From the NCBI GenBank assembly GCA_965246935.1, contig CBDFGC010000025.1, positions 186,001 through 250,000 of the forward strand: 64,000 nucleotides of DNA. The letters are read 5' to 3'. Below, piece by piece: positions 45,276 through 55,571 of the stretch (position 1 is its first letter; the number at the start of each line of letters is the position of its first letter). Both the position numbers and the translations under genes were made by a program. The notes under the pieces are model-generated. The model was not told where the DNA came from, did not search any database, and saw only the letters and a program-made list of their open reading frames with translations. The DNA is from JAZKFT01 sp965246935 (GTDB taxonomy: Bacteria > Bacteroidota > Bacteroidia > Chitinophagales > Chitinophagaceae).

Positions 45276-46412
45276 ATGAATCAGCCAGAGGTAACACTTA
45301 TTGTGTGCGGCAGGTTTCACTTTCATAAATATGTTAAGTTTCTCTACCTTCAAAAGGTTTTAAAGAAGTTTATCTATTCCTACAAGATCCATTATGATTT
45401 TGGTATTAGTAAAAAATACGTAAAGAATTTCTTTTTTAAAGAATATCTTATGTATTTAGGAAAGCTATTCGCGAAAGGTAATCTTTTCAATAAGTACTTA
45501 ATATTACTACACAACCTTTGGCAATATCAGGTTATTAAACTAAAACCTAAGGGTAATATCGTTCATTTTTTAGTGCACGGGAATTGCTATAAAGTTGTTG
45601 AAAAGTATCGGAAAAAAGGAATAAAGGTCATCGGCGAGGTAGTTAATGTTCATCCGACCGAACAGGAAAGATTGCTTAAAGTGGAATATGCAAACTATGA
45701 TTTGGTTTATAATGCAGCGGAAAAGCATTTTAAAAATTCAATTATAAAAGAATTAGGTTTATGTGATTTCTGTCTGGTGCCTTCTTCCTTTGTGAAGGAA
45801 TCTTTAGTTAAGAACGGAATTGATGGCAATAAAATCAAGGTGTTACCGTATGGATTAGACGAAACGGAAAAAGTAAAAGAGACAAATATTATTCATCGAA
45901 ACAGGAAACTGAAATTACTGTATATCGGACAAGTCAGTTTCAGAAAAGGTGTTATCTACTTATTAAAAGCAAACGACGCTTTAGCAGCGGCAGGCATCGA
46001 ATGTGAAACTACGATAGTTGGCAGCATCAGTGCAGATTACCTGCCTGTCATCTCTCGTTATCAGAATCATCCAAATGTGCATTTCATTCACCATATCGAT
46101 AATAGCAACATTCCGGACTTGATGCTGCAAAACGATGTGTTAATTGTTCCAAGTATTGAGGATGGATTTGGAGTTGTTGTGGCGGAAGCATTATCCGTTC
46201 ACCTGCCGGTAATCGTTACCGAAAATTGCGGGGCGTCCGAAATAGTTATCAATGGCAAAAACGGATTTATCATCAATGCATTTTCAGACACTGAAATATA
46301 TAATGCTGTTAGAAAGTCAATCGAATACCCCTTTGTATTTGATATTCCAATACTCAGGTGGAGCGAATATGCTGACATACTTACCAAATTTTATCAAAGC
46401 GTTTTACAATAA
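45276..46412 (+). CDS. GT4-family glycosyltransferase
   Basis: A 378-residue GT-B enzyme. The donor domain has LLYIGQVSFRKGVIYLLKAN, then VLIVPSIEDGFGVVVAEALS and VTENCGASEIVINGKNGFII, a complete GT4 E-x7-E region. The N-terminal part is unusually basic (KFIYSYKIHYDFGISKKYVK). It starts 16 bp after the acyltransferase gene, and its stop overlaps the start of the polymerase-like gene (TAATG). Confidence 0.9.
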   Translation: MNQPEVTLIVCGRFHFHKYVKFLYLQKVLKKFIYSYKIHYDFGISKKYVKNFFFKEYLMYLGKLFAKGNLFNKYLILLHNLWQYQVIKLKPKGNIVHFLVHGNCYKVVEKYRKKGIKVIGEVVNVHPTEQERLLKVEYANYDLVYNAAEKHFKNSIIKELGLCDFCLVPSSFVKESLVKNGIDGNKIKVLPYGLDETEKVKETNIIHRNRKLKLLYIGQVSFRKGVIYLLKANDALAAAGIECETTIVGSISADYLPVISRYQNHPNVHFIHHIDNSNIPDLMLQNDVLIVPSIEDGFGVVVAEALSVHLPVIVTENCGASEIVINGKNGFIINAFSDTEIYNAVRKSIEYPFVFDIPILRWSEYADILTKFYQSVLQ

Positions 46413-47713
46413 TGGATTTATTATCCCTGACACTTCTTTTTACTGCTTTAGCAATCATCTTTACTGATGGTGTTACTTCCATTCGGTTTCTTTTTTCCGT
46501 ATTGGTACTTTTAACTTATGTACTTCCATCATTATTTTTATGGGAGGAATTTAAAAGACAGGGATTAGTGATAGATAGCTACAAATCGAAATTTATTTTG
46601 TTGATAGCCTTGTCTTACTTAGGATTTCTATTAGGATATCAGATTGCTGGAAGTAAAAAACCAGTAAGTATATTATCTTTAAAACAAAAAACAGATATAA
46701 AAATTAATTATAAAAAGCTAGAGCTGTATTCCATCGCTGTAGGATTAATTGGATTGGCAGGATATGGATTTTTTATATTGCATTCAGGCATAGCCATGTA
46801 TTTAGTAGGGCATAATGCAGGCGATTTTTCTGTTGGAGGGTACATCTACGAACTACGTTTTTTTATTTTTTCCGGAGTTTTGTTATTATTTAATATTTAT
46901 CTAAAGCAGCAACTTAGTAAACGAGGTAAATTATTTTTAATTTTTTTTACTTCGTTTCTTGTTATGGATGCTTACATATCTGCCCAAAGAGGAAGCTGGA
47001 TCAGGTTGGGTGTTATATATATCATATCATTTTTATTTCACCAGCAGCAAGGCAAAAAAATTACCATTTCAGATTTATATAAGAAGTACAAAATCATATT
47101 TATTTCCGGTATGTTACTGGGGCTGCTTTTAGTATTTACAGTTCAGATGCGAAAATATGTGGAAGAAGGCAAGCCTGCTATGGACGTGATCAGTTTAACA
47201 GCGAATGATATTCTGGATAATCCACTGATATTGATAGGGGGATCAGGAATTGGTGATGGGAATGAATATGTTACTGCCTATAATGCATTTTACGCAAATG
47301 AAAGGGTACAAGTATATGATTATGGAAAAAAGTGGCTATATGGGTTCGTAAACTTCGTACCCCGAAACTTATGGAGTGATAAGCCTACTTTATTTACTTT
47401 TTCAACGGATGAGTTCACCCTCATTAGTAATTACTCTCTTATTAGTATTCCTCCGGGATCTGTCTGGACAGGTATTGTCGATTCTTATTACCGATTTGCA
47501 TGGTTTTCGCCAATCTTTTTCGTCTTATTTGGTAATATGTTTCGCCGTATTTACACTAAAGCTTATACTGATTTGAATTATAGGTTTTTTTATATATCCC
47601 TTTATATCGGCTTTTTCTATTTTTTTACCCAGGAAATGTTTCCACTAATTATTTTTACACTATACATTTATATACCTGTTTTCTTCGCAACAAAAGCTTC
47701 GACGAAGAGATAA
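46412..47713 (+). CDS. Wzy-like oligosaccharide repeat-unit polymerase
   Basis: A 433-residue inner-membrane protein with about ten to twelve membrane segments (LLSLTLLFTALAIIF, FILLIALSYLGFLLGY, IISGMLLGLLLVF-like FISGMLLGLLLVFTVQ, FFYISLYIGFFYFF). A large outside loop lies between segments at about residues 270-360 (NDILDNPLILIGGSGIGDGN onwards). This is the form of O-antigen polymerases, whose sequences are hardly conserved, so the call rests on topology and place. Its coupling (TAATG) to a glycosyltransferase gene supports a polysaccharide role. A Wzy-type enzyme beside an ABC exporter is unusual; see findings. Confidence 0.75.
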   Translation: MDLLSLTLLFTALAIIFTDGVTSIRFLFSVLVLLTYVLPSLFLWEEFKRQGLVIDSYKSKFILLIALSYLGFLLGYQIAGSKKPVSILSLKQKTDIKINYKKLELYSIAVGLIGLAGYGFFILHSGIAMYLVGHNAGDFSVGGYIYELRFFIFSGVLLLFNIYLKQQLSKRGKLFLIFFTSFLVMDAYISAQRGSWIRLGVIYIISFLFHQQQGKKITISDLYKKYKIIFISGMLLGLLLVFTVQMRKYVEEGKPAMDVISLTANDILDNPLILIGGSGIGDGNEYVTAYNAFYANERVQVYDYGKKWLYGFVNFVPRNLWSDKPTLFTFSTDEFTLISNYSLISIPPGSVWTGIVDSYYRFAWFSPIFFVLFGNMFRRIYTKAYTDLNYRFFYISLYIGFFYFFTQEMFPLIIFTLYIYIPVFFATKASTKR

Positions 47714-47940
47714 TAAGCACTTTATAAGCACTGGCACATTCCTGTATCGATCCACCTTCGATTTATATAATTTAATTGCCAATTTACTTAATAAAGACAA
47801 TTAAAAGCGCTACAATAATTCATTTCATCAGCTTGCTTATATGATTTTCTAATAAAACCCTGTATTTGTAAATTAAATAAATATATTTATATACAAAACT
47901 TGTTTGGTATAAGCAAGTCGAGTGCTGAATTCTTATCTTA

Positions 47941-49068
47941 ATGGAAAAGCCAAAATTGTCTTTTTACACAAATATTCCAACACCTTATCAAATTTGCTTT
48001 TTTGATGAATTAGCCAAGTTGTTTGATTTAAAGGTTATATACTATGCTGCAACAGAATCAAACCGGCAATGGAATTTTTCTCAGCAGGATGAATATGAAA
48101 TTAAAATATTAAAAAATAATTTTATTGCTCATTTCTTTCAAAAATGGATTGTTGATTTTCACTTTAGTTGGTTGATATTTTCGGTAGCCTTAAAGGATAA
48201 AAGTGAATACGTTATAATTGGTGGTGGCTACTGGACTCCTAATTCTTTTATTTCTTTGCTGATTAGTAAAATCAGATCAAAAAAAATTGCATACTTTTCC
48301 GAAGCTTTGTTTGTAGCAAAAAATAAATCCTTATATGTACTAAAGTGGCTTTTTCTTAGAATTGTAAGTACTTGCTGCAATGCAATATTTTGTACCGGGA
48401 AAAAAGCTGCTGAAAGTTTTGTCAAATTCAAGGTATATACGCCTAAATTTATTATACCGTATAATATCAATCCTGATAAGTTTCAGAAGTTTGATGATGA
48501 CCGTCTCGCTTTTTTAAAGAAAATCTATAAGCCAAATAATGAGGTAGTTATTTTATCATCTGGTTCATTGATTGAACGAAAGGGTATGGATATACTAATA
48601 GAGGCTTTTAAAAAAATAAATTTAACTAATGCACGCTTATTGATTATCGGAGACGGTCCCTACAAAGAACAATTGCAAAAACTTGTTGGAACTGATAAAA
48701 GAATCATTTTTGCTGGTTTCCAGGACCCTACGCAAATTCCCCTTTTTTTTAGGATAGCAGATATTTTCGCTTTTGCCAGCAGATATGATGGATGGGCAGT
48801 TGTCATTAATGAAGCTGTTGCTGCTAATCTACCTATCATTTGTAGCGATCAGGTAGGTGCTGCCATAGAGTTAATTCGTTCTCAGGAAAATGGTATCTTA
48901 TGCCGTTCAGAAGATATTACCGAATTTAAAGTTGCTATGGAATGCTTGCTCGCCGATACGAATAAACGTGACGAAATAAAAAATAACATGCGGGAACTAG
49001 TTCCATTAATTTCTTCTAAATTTTATGCAAAAAAAGTATATGAAATATTTAAATACAAAATAAAGTAG
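47941..49068 (+). CDS. GT4-family glycosyltransferase
   Basis: A 375-residue GT-B enzyme. LSFYTNIPTPYQICFFDELA is a typical front for GT4 members in O-antigen clusters. The donor domain has ILSSGSLIERKGMDILIEAF, LIIGDGPYKEQLQKLV and ASRYDGWAVVINEAVAANLP. The donor is unknown. A gap of 227 AT-rich bases before it shows no clear element. Confidence 0.92.
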   Translation: MEKPKLSFYTNIPTPYQICFFDELAKLFDLKVIYYAATESNRQWNFSQQDEYEIKILKNNFIAHFFQKWIVDFHFSWLIFSVALKDKSEYVIIGGGYWTPNSFISLLISKIRSKKIAYFSEALFVAKNKSLYVLKWLFLRIVSTCCNAIFCTGKKAAESFVKFKVYTPKFIIPYNINPDKFQKFDDDRLAFLKKIYKPNNEVVILSSGSLIERKGMDILIEAFKKINLTNARLLIIGDGPYKEQLQKLVGTDKRIIFAGFQDPTQIPLFFRIADIFAFASRYDGWAVVINEAVAANLPIICSDQVGAAIELIRSQENGILCRSEDITEFKVAMECLLADTNKRDEIKNNMRELVPLISSKFYAKKVYEIFKYKIK

Positions 49069-49112
49069 ATAGTTGAAGTCTATATTTAGTTTCTTTTAAT
49101 ATTTACCCGAGT

Positions 49113-50201
49113 ATGCATGTTTTACTAATCGGACCCTTACCCCCACCTATCAATGGTTGTTCATATGCTAATCAGATACTTTTAAAGAATTTTGAGGAAA
49201 GAAATATATCCAGGAGATTCATCAATACGAACACAGATTTAATCTCCGGGAAACAAGGGAGTGAATTTTCGATTTATAAAGCTTTATTTTTTGTTAAGAC
49301 TTATTTGGAAATTTATAAAATTTTTCGTTCCACTGTTGTTTATATTACTCCCGGTCAGACTTTTTTTGGTATTTTAAAATATGCTCCATTTATCTTCTTC
49401 TGTAAAATTCTGCGAAAGCCATACGTTATTCACGTTCATGGGAACTATTTGGGCAATGAGTATGAATCGCTTACAGGCGTAAAGAAAAAAATATTTAAAT
49501 CTCTGATTTCCGGAGCTTCTGCAGGAATAGTTCTATCTCGGTCTCTTTCTAAGAATTTTGAGAAGCTACTTCCACTGTTTAAGATTCATATTGTAAAAAA
49601 TTTCGTTGATTCTTCTCTTTTAATGCTTCCCATACAGAAAATTGATTCAGAACTTCGTATTTTATATTTAAGCAACCTCATGCGTGAAAAGGGAATTTTA
49701 GAGCTACTCGACGGTTTGATCAAATTAAAGAAAAGAAATGTTCGTTTTAAGGTAACTATTGCCGGTGCTATGGAAAAAGGAATTCAAAATGAAATATATG
49801 AGCGTTTTGAAAAACTGAAAGAAGAATTAAAATATGTTGGAACGGTTACCGGGCTTGACAAAAGGAATGCCCTATCTGATGCAAACGTTTTTGTTTTGCC
49901 AACTTATTATAAGATGGAGGGGCAACCCATCTGCCTGCTGGAAGCTATGGCTACCGGTAATATAATAGTTACTACCGCTCATGCAGGAATTCCTGATGTG
50001 GTCAATCATAAAAATGGTTTCCTGATTGGCCTTAAATCATGTGATGATATTGCAGATAGTCTGCAAAGTATTAGTTTACATCTTTCTACAATGATTGAGC
50101 GGTTTTCAGTCTATAATATGAATTACGCAACGGAGAAATTTACTGAAAAAATGTTCACTGATAATATTTTAAATATTTTACATGGAGTTTCAAAGACTTG
50201 A
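49113..50201 (+). CDS. GT4-family glycosyltransferase
   Basis: A 362-residue GT-B enzyme. It starts with MHVLLIGPLPPPINGCSYAN, a common GT4 N-terminus, and has ILYLSNLMREKGILELLDGL, then VFVLPTYYKMEGQPICLLEA with the E-x7-E region and TTAHAGIPDVVNHKNGFLI. The stop overlaps the WcaF-like gene by 20 bp, so both are made together. The donor is unknown. Confidence 0.92.
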   Translation: MHVLLIGPLPPPINGCSYANQILLKNFEERNISRRFINTNTDLISGKQGSEFSIYKALFFVKTYLEIYKIFRSTVVYITPGQTFFGILKYAPFIFFCKILRKPYVIHVHGNYLGNEYESLTGVKKKIFKSLISGASAGIVLSRSLSKNFEKLLPLFKIHIVKNFVDSSLLMLPIQKIDSELRILYLSNLMREKGILELLDGLIKLKKRNVRFKVTIAGAMEKGIQNEIYERFEKLKEELKYVGTVTGLDKRNALSDANVFVLPTYYKMEGQPICLLEAMATGNIIVTTAHAGIPDVVNHKNGFLIGLKSCDDIADSLQSISLHLSTMIERFSVYNMNYATEKFTEKMFTDNILNILHGVSKT

Positions 50202-50727
50202 TTTATTTGAGCTTCCTAAGGGTTTCCGTGGACGTTCTGGGTGGTATGTGCAAATGTGGTGGCTTGTTGAAGCTCTTCTTTTTCATACATCTCCACAATT
50301 TATGTATGGATGGCGACGCTTTTTAATGCGTTCCTTTGGTGCCAAGATTGGTAAGAAGGTAATTATCAGGTCATCTGTTCAGACGCAGTTTCCATGGAAA
50401 GTTTCTATAGGTGATTACAGTTGGATAGGTGATGATGTTGTGCTTTATAGTTTGGGGCAAATCGAAATTGGCAGGAATGTGGTTGTGTCTCAAAAAAGTT
50501 ATATATGTGCTGGTACTCATGATTATAGGCAGACCAATTTTCCAATATTAAATCCATCTGTAATTATTGAAGACGAATGTTGGTTGGCCACTGATGTTTA
50601 CGTTGCACCGGGAATAGTGATTGGGAAAGGAACAGTTGTAGGCGCCCGTTCTTCTGTATTTAAATCGCTTCCTCCTGGAAAAGTCTGTATTGGTACTCCC
50701 GCTGTTAGTGTAAAAGAACGTGTATAA
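50182..50727 (+). CDS. wcaF: WcaF-like colanic acid acetyltransferase
   Basis: A 181-residue hexapeptide acetyltransferase closest to WcaF. FRGRSGWYVQMWWLVEALLF and FGAKIGKKVIIRSSVQTQFP are the WcaF front; SYICAGTHDYRQTNFPILNP contains the active-site His, and WLATDVYVAPGIVIGKGTVV with VCIGTPA closes the helix. It should O-acetylate a sugar of the repeat unit. It is the last of the tightly packed glycosyltransferase genes; after it there is a 218-bp AT-rich gap before the secreted glycanase. Confidence 0.88.
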   Translation: MEFQRLDLFELPKGFRGRSGWYVQMWWLVEALLFHTSPQFMYGWRRFLMRSFGAKIGKKVIIRSSVQTQFPWKVSIGDYSWIGDDVVLYSLGQIEIGRNVVVSQKSYICAGTHDYRQTNFPILNPSVIIEDECWLATDVYVAPGIVIGKGTVVGARSSVFKSLPPGKVCIGTPAVSVKERV

Positions 50728-50945
50728 TAAAAGTAAAGCTATTAAAATAGTAAAATAATAATATAATATTTTTTATTTCTGTTTCTGAACAAAGTTAGAC
50801 TTTTTTTATTTGTAAAGTATTATGTTATATTATATGTTAATGATAAGTTGTTTTAGTTAGATATTTGTTTTCGATGTATGGTTTAGAATAAAATGCCGTT
50901 CTTTGCATTGGAACGCTTTATATCCAATTATTCTAAAATCATCCA

Positions 50946-53900
50946 ATGAAAAACCACTTTTTTCTTACACTATTCCTATGTCTGGCCCTCAACTCTTTTT
51001 CACAAAATTCACCGTCGGTAAGTGACATATTTGCCGGTTATAAATCCAGACTCATTCAAAACGGAGGTTCTATCAGTAATGGCGATTCGATTGCTATTTA
51101 CAGTTTTATTGTCGCTTCAAAAAACCATCAATACTGGGATAAATTAATTGATGTTGGCCCCTTGGCCGGCAACAATATTAATTCGGCAATGGTCAAACTA
51201 AAATTCTATAATACCTCTTTTCCTCTGATTGGAAACGCTGGGTTTCAATCTGCAGATTATGTGCCTGATCAGGGCTTGCAACTTAATCCTTTGAAGTCGC
51301 TATATTCAAATGCAAATTTGAGTACCATGAGTCTCCAGGGACTTTATGGTTTATCTATGTGGTTAGATAATGGAGGTACGTCGTGTATGGGTTCGCCAAA
51401 TAATAATACCCCTTTTTCGATGATCTTCGCACGGTCAAATCGAGTGGAGACATATATTGGAATGCCGCCAAATTATGTAGGGATGGTAAATGACATCAAT
51501 ACTGCACCAACAGCTTTCTATCATGTCATAAAGCAGTCGTTGAATTCTACAAAAGTATTCGTTAATAATAAACAGGTAGGCAACACCAACAATATTCTCA
51601 CTACCACCCAGTTGCGGGATGCCAATGTAGAGGTTTTTAGGGATGCAGGTACCACTGGTAAAGGTATGTTCTACTGCATTGATAATGGCAGGCTGACGGA
51701 TGAAGAAGTGAGTTTTTTTTACGAAGATGTACGGCAACTCATGTTCGGGCTGGGGCGTAAATTAGCCCCCCCCGTTATCTCTGCTGATGGCTTATACAAC
51801 AATACTCAGCAGGTTTCCATTACATCAGCCCCTACCAGTTCTAACCTCTCCGGCGCAATTATTTACTATACCACCGATGGTAGTACACCCACCATCGCAA
51901 GCCTTGTGTACACTGCTCCCTTCACCGTTTCGGTAACTACACGCATTCAGGCTATAGCTGTCAAAAATGGCAAAGTATCTGACTTGGTAAGCTCCTGGGT
52001 AGCAATTGTACCGGCGGGGTTTAATACGACTAAATACTACACGGCACATGTAATGGTTAATCTGTTGTCTTTTACTAACAATATGGTAGAGTGGGTTTCT
52101 ACTATGAAAGCCTCTGGCTATAACCTGATCTGGGCACACCTGGACGATTATTCAGGTAGTTATATACCTACCCTCAAGAGGCTGATGGATGCAGCAGATT
52201 CAGTAGGCGGCATCAAGGTAATGCCAGGAGCATCGTGGTGGGTAGACCCCAATCGGGTAAGCCAGATGTATCAGGATACCTGGAACCATCCGGCTTTGTT
52301 TAAAATAGGAGGAAAAAAAATTTACACAAGCTGGGATTACAAACCTGATAACCAGTCTGTTTTGGACAACCTCCTTACGCAGAACAATATGCCCAGGGAT
52401 CAATATTACTTATGGCCTTCTTCCCGCTATCCTTTTTCCTACGATAATGGAAATACATTTGTGGGTGAGCATCTTTCTCCCGCCGGTTTTCTTGATTGGT
52501 ATGGTATCTCTTCTGCCGGACAAGTAACAGACATTGATCACCTATACCAAACGCGTCCGCAGTTAGATGGGCTGATCAACTTTGCAGTAGACCAGGGCAA
52601 CAAGCAAAACACTATCCGTACAAACCGTTTGATAGCCCAATCTTCTATTCAACGTGGGAAGTTTTCCATGGGAGGGGTGAGTGCTTTTTATGCTTCTGTC
52701 TCTTATACGGATTTCGGCTTTAAGGGAGCAGCGGAAGTATGGGATAGTATCATAGCACTGCCCTTTACTGGCCGGCCTACCGCCATGAGCGACATCACGG
52801 CAAATGACTATGCCGAACTTTCTTACATGGCACCAACGGTTATACCTCCGACCAATGGCTTATCCTACATCCCACCCTTTAGCAGCGGGTTTACCATAGG
52901 CGACAATATACGCTACCCGCTGACCGACCACAGCGGCATTCAGAAGTTCCTTCGCCCGTGGGTAGATGCATTTCTGAACAACCAGGCAGCACCCGTATTT
53001 ACAGAAGACCGGATGTTTGCCTGGTACTGGCTGCATCCCAAAGATCAGGCACCAACTACGACTGTACCGGCCCTGTTCAGCGGTTATCCTCAGCTAAGCC
53101 AGCAGTGGTGGAACAGTACCTTATATGCAACCGGTAATATTAATATAGGTGGTACGGACCAAGTACAAGGGATGAAAACATATATAGGAGCCGGGATGGA
53201 AAAGATACGTCTGGCAGCACACCTGACAGCTCCTGCCAGATTGAAAATAAACGATAGCATAAGTGAGATAATGCCAGCCGGAGCAGCCTTTTACGAAATA
53301 GAGATGGGCAGTTTCCGTGGCACCCCTACCTTTAGCATCATACGTAGTGGAGCGGAAGTGAAAAAGGGTACGGGGCTGCAGCCTATTACCAACAATGTGT
53401 TTCCAGGCGGATGGAATTTTCTGGCAACGGAAATTACGGGCACTGTAACAAATACGGGTGTAGGAGCAAAATATTATCGTTCTAAATCCACTGGTAACTG
53501 GAATAGCCTAAGTACCTGGCAGTCGTCGGTAGACAGTATCGGATGGAGTGATGCAACTGCAATACCATCCAGCAGTGTGAGCACCATTACGATTCAAAAT
53601 GGGCATACAATTAACATTATTGATACGCTTACCGTTGATCAACTGGTAATAAAAAGCGGCGGTGTTTTGAATGTACTACCAAATGCTTCAATAATCGTTA
53701 ACGATGGAGCAGGGAATGATATAGCGATAGAAACTGCAGGTAAAATGATCATTCAATCAAATGCTTCCGGAACCGGGCGAATCGGAAACTCGTCCGGTAA
53801 TATAGCAGGTAACGTAACGGTTGAGCGATATATAAGCGCCGCAAACAATAAGTCATATAGGTTATTAGCGCCTTCTGTAAATACAGCAAATGGCATAAAA

Positions 53901-55571
53901 CCCTTTATAAGGGATAACTGGCAGGAAGGACAGAACAATACAGGCAGTGTTAATAATAATGCTGTTGCTAATTATGGTATACACATCACCGGGTCTGTTA
54001 CGGGTGCAAACGGGTTTGATGCAACCGCGACTGCTTCACCATCATTGCTTGTTAACAATGGAACCGGAACTTCATCCTGGGTTGCCATTCCAAATACCAA
54101 TGCAACCAACCTTGATGCAAAAAAAGGATATCTGGTTTTTATACGTGGTGACCGCAGCACCGATTTAGCTGGGAATCTTACCTCATCCAACACTACGCTC
54201 CGGGCTACCGGTAGCATAGTAGCAGGAACGCAGAACTTTACGAATCAAGCGGGTAATGGACAGACCTCCCTCGTAACGAACCCTTACGCCTGCCCTATAA
54301 ACTGGAGCCTGATTTACAATGATCTTTCCTTAGCTAATCGCTCAAACTTTGAAGATTTCTATAACTATTGGGATCCCAATGTCGGAACCGCAGGAGGTTA
54401 TGTAACGGTTAATGTAAACGGTACAAGAAGTGCTGTAACCAATGCAACGGTAGAAATTCAATCGGGCCAGGCCTTTTTCATTAAAGCCAAGGCAGGAGTC
54501 GTTTTACCAACCTTTACCATCAAAGAAAGTCACAAATCAACCAACAATAGCCGGGATGTATTCCGTACAACAGGATTGAAACAACAATTTTTTGCCACAC
54601 TTTATTTCTCCGCTGATGACGGAAGAAGAATAATGGCAGATGCCGTAAATGCAATTTTCGATACTAGTTTTTCAGCCAAAATTGACAGAAATGATGCTGA
54701 GGAGATGGCAAACGAAGATGAAAATATTGCTATCAACCGTGCTGGCAAAATGTTTAGTATTGAAGCAAGACCGCTCGTTAACACAACTGATACCCTGCCA
54801 TTAGCGATCCAAAGGCTAAAAATCCGGAATTATGAGTGGCAGTTTGATCCTGCAGATTTTACCCCTCCGAATCTTCAGGCATACCTTGAAGATAGCTATT
54901 TGAATCTTCGCAGTCCGATCAATCTTACAAATGTTACCGTTATACCGTTTTCGGTGAGTGCCAACCCAGCCTCGGCTGCACAGAATCGGTTTCGTATTGT
55001 CTTCGCTCCTTCCGTTGTTCAGCCTGTAATAATTCATTCTTTAAAAGCTCACCAAAAAGGTAGCGGAATAGAGGTGGATTGGGTAACTGAATACGACAGC
55101 AATGTTGACCGGTACGAAATTGAAAAATCTGATAACAACCGGCAGTTTACAAAAGCAGGGATCGTACTTGCCTATGCAAACAAGCTTTTAACGAATACCT
55201 ATACATGGTTAGATAATATTCCAAATGAGGGATATAATTATTACCGGATTAAGGAAGTGGATAAAACCGGAGGAGTACAGTATAGCGAAGTCGTAAATGT
55301 TAAAACCAGTGATAAAAAGGAAAGTTTTGAAGTTTACCCGAATCCTTTAACCGGAGACCATTTAACCGTACGGTTAAATAATATTGTCAGTGGCAAGTAC
55401 ACGGTTAATTTATTGAATGCTAATGGGCAAAGGATGTTCAGTAAAATAATCAACCATGAAGGTGGTTCTGCCAGTGAAACAATTACTTGCAATAGTGGTT
55501 TTCCTGCCGGTTATTACAACGTGCAGATTACCGGAAATGGTAAATCTTTTATAAAGCGTGTAGTGAAATAG
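50946..55571 (+). CDS. Secreted lectin-like / GH71-like glycanase with type IX sorting domain
   Basis: A 1541-residue exported protein. The signal peptide ends near FLCLALNSFSQ. Residues about 22-275 form a LamG/lectin-like domain (WDKLIDVGPLAGNNINSAMV, FYCIDNGRLTDEEVSFFYED). A chitobiase C-terminal-like domain follows (YYTTDGSTP, near 318). Residues about 358-830 resemble GH71 alpha-1,3-glucanases: GYNLIWAHLDDY, WNHPALFKIGGKKIYTSWDY, and ITANDYAELSYM, equal to the WNDYGES region of GH71. A further part (SGNWNSLSTWQSS, IPSSSVSTITIQNGHTINI) is common in type IX cargo. Residues 1459-1541 are the type A sorting domain (FEVYPNPLTGD, GYYNVQITGNGKSFIKRVVK). A strong terminator follows. Substrate is not proven. 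Confidence 0.82.
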   Translation: MKNHFFLTLFLCLALNSFSQNSPSVSDIFAGYKSRLIQNGGSISNGDSIAIYSFIVASKNHQYWDKLIDVGPLAGNNINSAMVKLKFYNTSFPLIGNAGFQSADYVPDQGLQLNPLKSLYSNANLSTMSLQGLYGLSMWLDNGGTSCMGSPNNNTPFSMIFARSNRVETYIGMPPNYVGMVNDINTAPTAFYHVIKQSLNSTKVFVNNKQVGNTNNILTTTQLRDANVEVFRDAGTTGKGMFYCIDNGRLTDEEVSFFYEDVRQLMFGLGRKLAPPVISADGLYNNTQQVSITSAPTSSNLSGAIIYYTTDGSTPTIASLVYTAPFTVSVTTRIQAIAVKNGKVSDLVSSWVAIVPAGFNTTKYYTAHVMVNLLSFTNNMVEWVSTMKASGYNLIWAHLDDYSGSYIPTLKRLMDAADSVGGIKVMPGASWWVDPNRVSQMYQDTWNHPALFKIGGKKIYTSWDYKPDNQSVLDNLLTQNNMPRDQYYLWPSSRYPFSYDNGNTFVGEHLSPAGFLDWYGISSAGQVTDIDHLYQTRPQLDGLINFAVDQGNKQNTIRTNRLIAQSSIQRGKFSMGGVSAFYASVSYTDFGFKGAAEVWDSIIALPFTGRPTAMSDITANDYAELSYMAPTVIPPTNGLSYIPPFSSGFTIGDNIRYPLTDHSGIQKFLRPWVDAFLNNQAAPVFTEDRMFAWYWLHPKDQAPTTTVPALFSGYPQLSQQWWNSTLYATGNINIGGTDQVQGMKTYIGAGMEKIRLAAHLTAPARLKINDSISEIMPAGAAFYEIEMGSFRGTPTFSIIRSGAEVKKGTGLQPITNNVFPGGWNFLATEITGTVTNTGVGAKYYRSKSTGNWNSLSTWQSSVDSIGWSDATAIPSSSVSTITIQNGHTINIIDTLTVDQLVIKSGGVLNVLPNASIIVNDGAGNDIAIETAGKMIIQSNASGTGRIGNSSGNIAGNVTVERYISAANNKSYRLLAPSVNTANGIKPFIRDNWQEGQNNTGSVNNNAVANYGIHITGSVTGANGFDATATASPSLLVNNGTGTSSWVAIPNTNATNLDAKKGYLVFIRGDRSTDLAGNLTSSNTTLRATGSIVAGTQNFTNQAGNGQTSLVTNPYACPINWSLIYNDLSLANRSNFEDFYNYWDPNVGTAGGYVTVNVNGTRSAVTNATVEIQSGQAFFIKAKAGVVLPTFTIKESHKSTNNSRDVFRTTGLKQQFFATLYFSADDGRRIMADAVNAIFDTSFSAKIDRNDAEEMANEDENIAINRAGKMFSIEARPLVNTTDTLPLAIQRLKIRNYEWQFDPADFTPPNLQAYLEDSYLNLRSPINLTNVTVIPFSVSANPASAAQNRFRIVFAPSVVQPVIIHSLKAHQKGSGIEVDWVTEYDSNVDRYEIEKSDNNRQFTKAGIVLAYANKLLTNTYTWLDNIPNEGYNYYRIKEVDKTGGVQYSEVVNVKTSDKKESFEVYPNPLTGDHLTVRLNNIVSGKYTVNLLNANGQRMFSKIINHEGGSASETITCNSGFPAGYYNVQITGNGKSFIKRVVK

